From NCBI GenBank assembly GCA_023435945.1, contig JAEZLB010000369.1, positions 1 to 7,155 on the forward strand: a DNA stretch of 7,155 nt, read 5' to 3'. Positions 5,405 through 7,155 of the stretch are shown piece by piece; position 1 is the stretch's first letter, and each line of letters opens with the position of its first letter. The position numbers and the translations under genes were made by a program. Below the pieces are notes generated by a model that searched no databases, was not told the origin of the DNA, and saw only the letters and a list, made by a program, of their open reading frames with translations. The DNA comes from Pseudomonadota bacterium. Its GTDB lineage: Bacteria > Pseudomonadota > Gammaproteobacteria > Burkholderiales > Burkholderiaceae_D.

Positions 5405-7155
5405 TCATGCTTCGCGCAAGGTCTGCAACGGCGGACGAGTCAGCACCTGGCGCAAACCGGCCCAACCGCCGATAAAGGCACAGATCGCCCCCAACGCCAG
5501 GCCCGCTATCCATAACCACGGATTGAATACCCAGCCAAACTTGAAAACCTGGCTTGCCAGTATCCAGCCAACCAGATTCGCACCTGTCGCCGCCAGCAAG
5601 CCGGCCAGTCCGCCGAGCAAGGCGAACTCTATCCATTGCGCCTGTGAAAGCTGCTTGCGTGTCGCCCCCAGCGCGCGCAGCAGGCTGGCTTCGCGGGTGC
5701 GCTCATCGCGCGTACCGGCCAGCGCTGCATACAGCACCAGCACACCGGATGCCAAAGTAAACAGGAACAGGAATTCGACTGCAGCGACCACCTGGTCAAT
5801 CACTTCCTGCACCTGCTTGACGATGCTGCCGATATCCACGATGGTCAGATTCGGGAAATCGTTCATCAGTTGATTGACCAATCCGCTTTTCTCTTCCGGC
5901 AGCCTGAAGGCGGTGATCCAGGTTTGCGGCGCATCCTGCATCAGGGCAGGATTCAGGATCACGAAAAAGTTCACGCGCATCGACCCCCATTCCAGTGAAC
6001 GTATGCTGGTGATGGGCGCTTCCACCTGTTCACCGGCGATATCAAAGGTCAGCGTATCGCCCAGCTTCAGTCCCAGCGTCTCGGCCAGCCCTTCCTCAAC
6101 CGATGCCTCCGGCTTGCTGTCGTCCAGCCAGCGCCCTTCCACGACCTGATTCTGGTCCGGGATATCGCGCATGGCCGAGAGATTGAATTCGCGATCCACC
6201 AGTCGACGGGCCCGGCCTTCGCCGAAAGTATCTTCCGTGATCACCGTGTCATTGATCTTCAGCAGACGGCCACGGATCATCGGGAACATGTCCGGCACAG
6301 GTATGCCAGCCTGCTCAAGGCGCGCTTCGAAATCCGCTTTCTGGTAAGGCTGGATATTCAGCATGAAGCGGTTGGGCGCATCGGGCGGCGTGGCAGTACG
6401 CCACGCATCGACCAGGTCCTGGCGCACCACGGTCAGCAGCAGCAAGGCCATCAGACCCAGCGACAGCGCCACTACCTGCACCACGCTGGCCGCGGGACGG
6501 CGCTGCAACGCAGTAACAGCAAAACGCCAGCTCGGATGGGACGACAGACCGCGTATCCAGTGCAGCGAGATCACGGACAACCATCCGATCAGCGCGAACA
6601 GGGCAAAACCGCCGAAGAAGCCGCCCGCCGTCAGCAAACCCAATTTGACATCGCCCGCCTGCCACAACAGCAACCCGGCGAAAGTGGCCAGCCCGAGCAG
6701 ATAGGTGGCCAACGTCAACGGCTTGGGTGCGGACTGCTCGCGCCGGATCACGCGGTTATGCGGCACATTGCGCAACTGCAGGATGGGCGGCAGTGCAAAA
6801 CCGATCAGCAACAGCAAGCCGGTCGCCACACCCTGCAGCGCAGGCAGCATGCTGGCGGGCGGCAAGCCTGTTGCCAGCAGGCGGCCTAGCCATTCCACCA
6901 GCATGAAGTGTGCGGCATATCCCACGATGACACCGGCAAGGCTGCCGACCAGCCCCACCAGCAGGAATTCCAGACAATACATCAGCAGTACTTGCTGTTG
7001 AGTCATGCCCAGGCAGCGCAGCATCGCGCAGGCATCGAGATGGCGCAGCATGAAGCGCCGTGCTGCCATGGCAATGGCCACTGCGGCCAGCAAAGCAGAC
7101 AACACGCTTACCAGCGAAAGGAATTGCTCAGCGCGCTCCAGCGTAGCCTGCATCG
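5405..7155 (-). CDS. FtsX-family ABC transporter permease, YbbP-like (N-terminus outside window)
   Basis: At least 582 residues are present; the frame is still open at the window edge and the true start lies upstream. Large permeases of this family run to about 800-850 residues, so roughly a quarter to a third is missing. Numbering from the Met codon at 7153, an FtsX-type core covers about 11-125: a helix near 11-31, a cytoplasmic loop with LRCLGMTQQQV, then two or more helices. Further helices lie at about 147-200 and 222-243. A long extracytoplasmic domain spans about 248-445, and the second FtsX core has helices at about 457-480, 508-534 and 545-570. The second core repeats the loop pattern as LLRALGATRKQL. 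This duplicated layout is that of YbbP-like exporters, which work with a separate ATPase, presumably encoded just upstream. The substrate cannot be told from the sequence. The gene ends 556 bp before wza and is probably a separate transcription unit. Confidence 0.92.
   Translation of the reverse strand, partial: MQATLERAEQFLSLVSVLSALLAAVAIAMAARRFMLRHLDACAMLRCLGMTQQQVLLMYCLEFLLVGLVGSLAGVIVGYAAHFMLVEWLGRLLATGLPPASMLPALQGVATGLLLLIGFALPPILQLRNVPHNRVIRREQSAPKPLTLATYLLGLATFAGLLLWQAGDVKLGLLTAGGFFGGFALFALIGWLSVISLHWIRGLSSHPSWRFAVTALQRRPAASVVQVVALSLGLMALLLLTVVRQDLVDAWRTATPPDAPNRFMLNIQPYQKADFEARLEQAGIPVPDMFPMIRGRLLKINDTVITEDTFGEGRARRLVDREFNLSAMRDIPDQNQVVEGRWLDDSKPEASVEEGLAETLGLKLGDTLTFDIAGEQVEAPITSIRSLEWGSMRVNFFVILNPALMQDAPQTWITAFRLPEEKSGLVNQLMNDFPNLTIVDIGSIVKQVQEVIDQVVAAVEFLFLFTLASGVLVLYAALAGTRDERTREASLLRALGATRKQLSQAQWIEFALLGGLAGLLAATGANLVGWILASQVFKFGWVFNPWLWIAGLALGAICAFIGGWAGLRQVLTRPPLQTLREA

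Overview
All supported genes in this window lie on the minus strand. The sequence reads as the chromosome of a Gram-negative, probably betaproteobacterial, organism. The evidence is an outer-membrane Wza-type lipoprotein, a fused Wzc-type tyrosine autokinase of the proteobacterial form, moderately GC-rich coding DNA, and a YbbP-like inner-membrane permease. A member of the Oxalobacteraceae would fit, but that is an impression from sequence style and was not tested.

Reading in the direction of transcription, from high to low coordinates. (1) 7155-5405 is the C-terminal part of a large FtsX-family ABC permease whose N-terminus lies outside the window. (2) 5404-4849 is a 556-bp non-coding stretch. 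It holds a composite inverted repeat just after the permease, a near-palindromic AT-rich site, a purine/pyrimidine-skewed tract, a weak promoter candidate, and a hairpin with GGA in its loop in the presumed leader of the next operon. (3) 4848-845 is a polysaccharide export and control cassette: wza (outer-membrane export lipoprotein), wzb (low-molecular-weight protein tyrosine phosphatase, 4 nt after wza) and wzc (chain-length regulator fused to a BY-kinase, 64 nt after wzb). (4) 726-1 is the N-terminal half of a GMC-family FAD oxidoreductase, 118 nt after wzc, with a strong ribosome binding site; it runs off the window.

The three middle genes should work as one system. Wzc controls polymerisation and export through cycles of autophosphorylation on its C-terminal tyrosine cluster, Wzb removes those phosphates, and Wza forms the outer-membrane channel. 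The oxidoreductase follows in the same direction and may modify a sugar, lipid or small-molecule substrate of the same pathway, but nothing in the window shows its substrate.

I see no mobile element, CRISPR array, tRNA or rRNA, and no clearly new multi-gene system. The points most worth a second look are the flavoprotein attached to the wza-wzb-wzc set and the structured, possibly post-transcriptionally regulated leader of wza.
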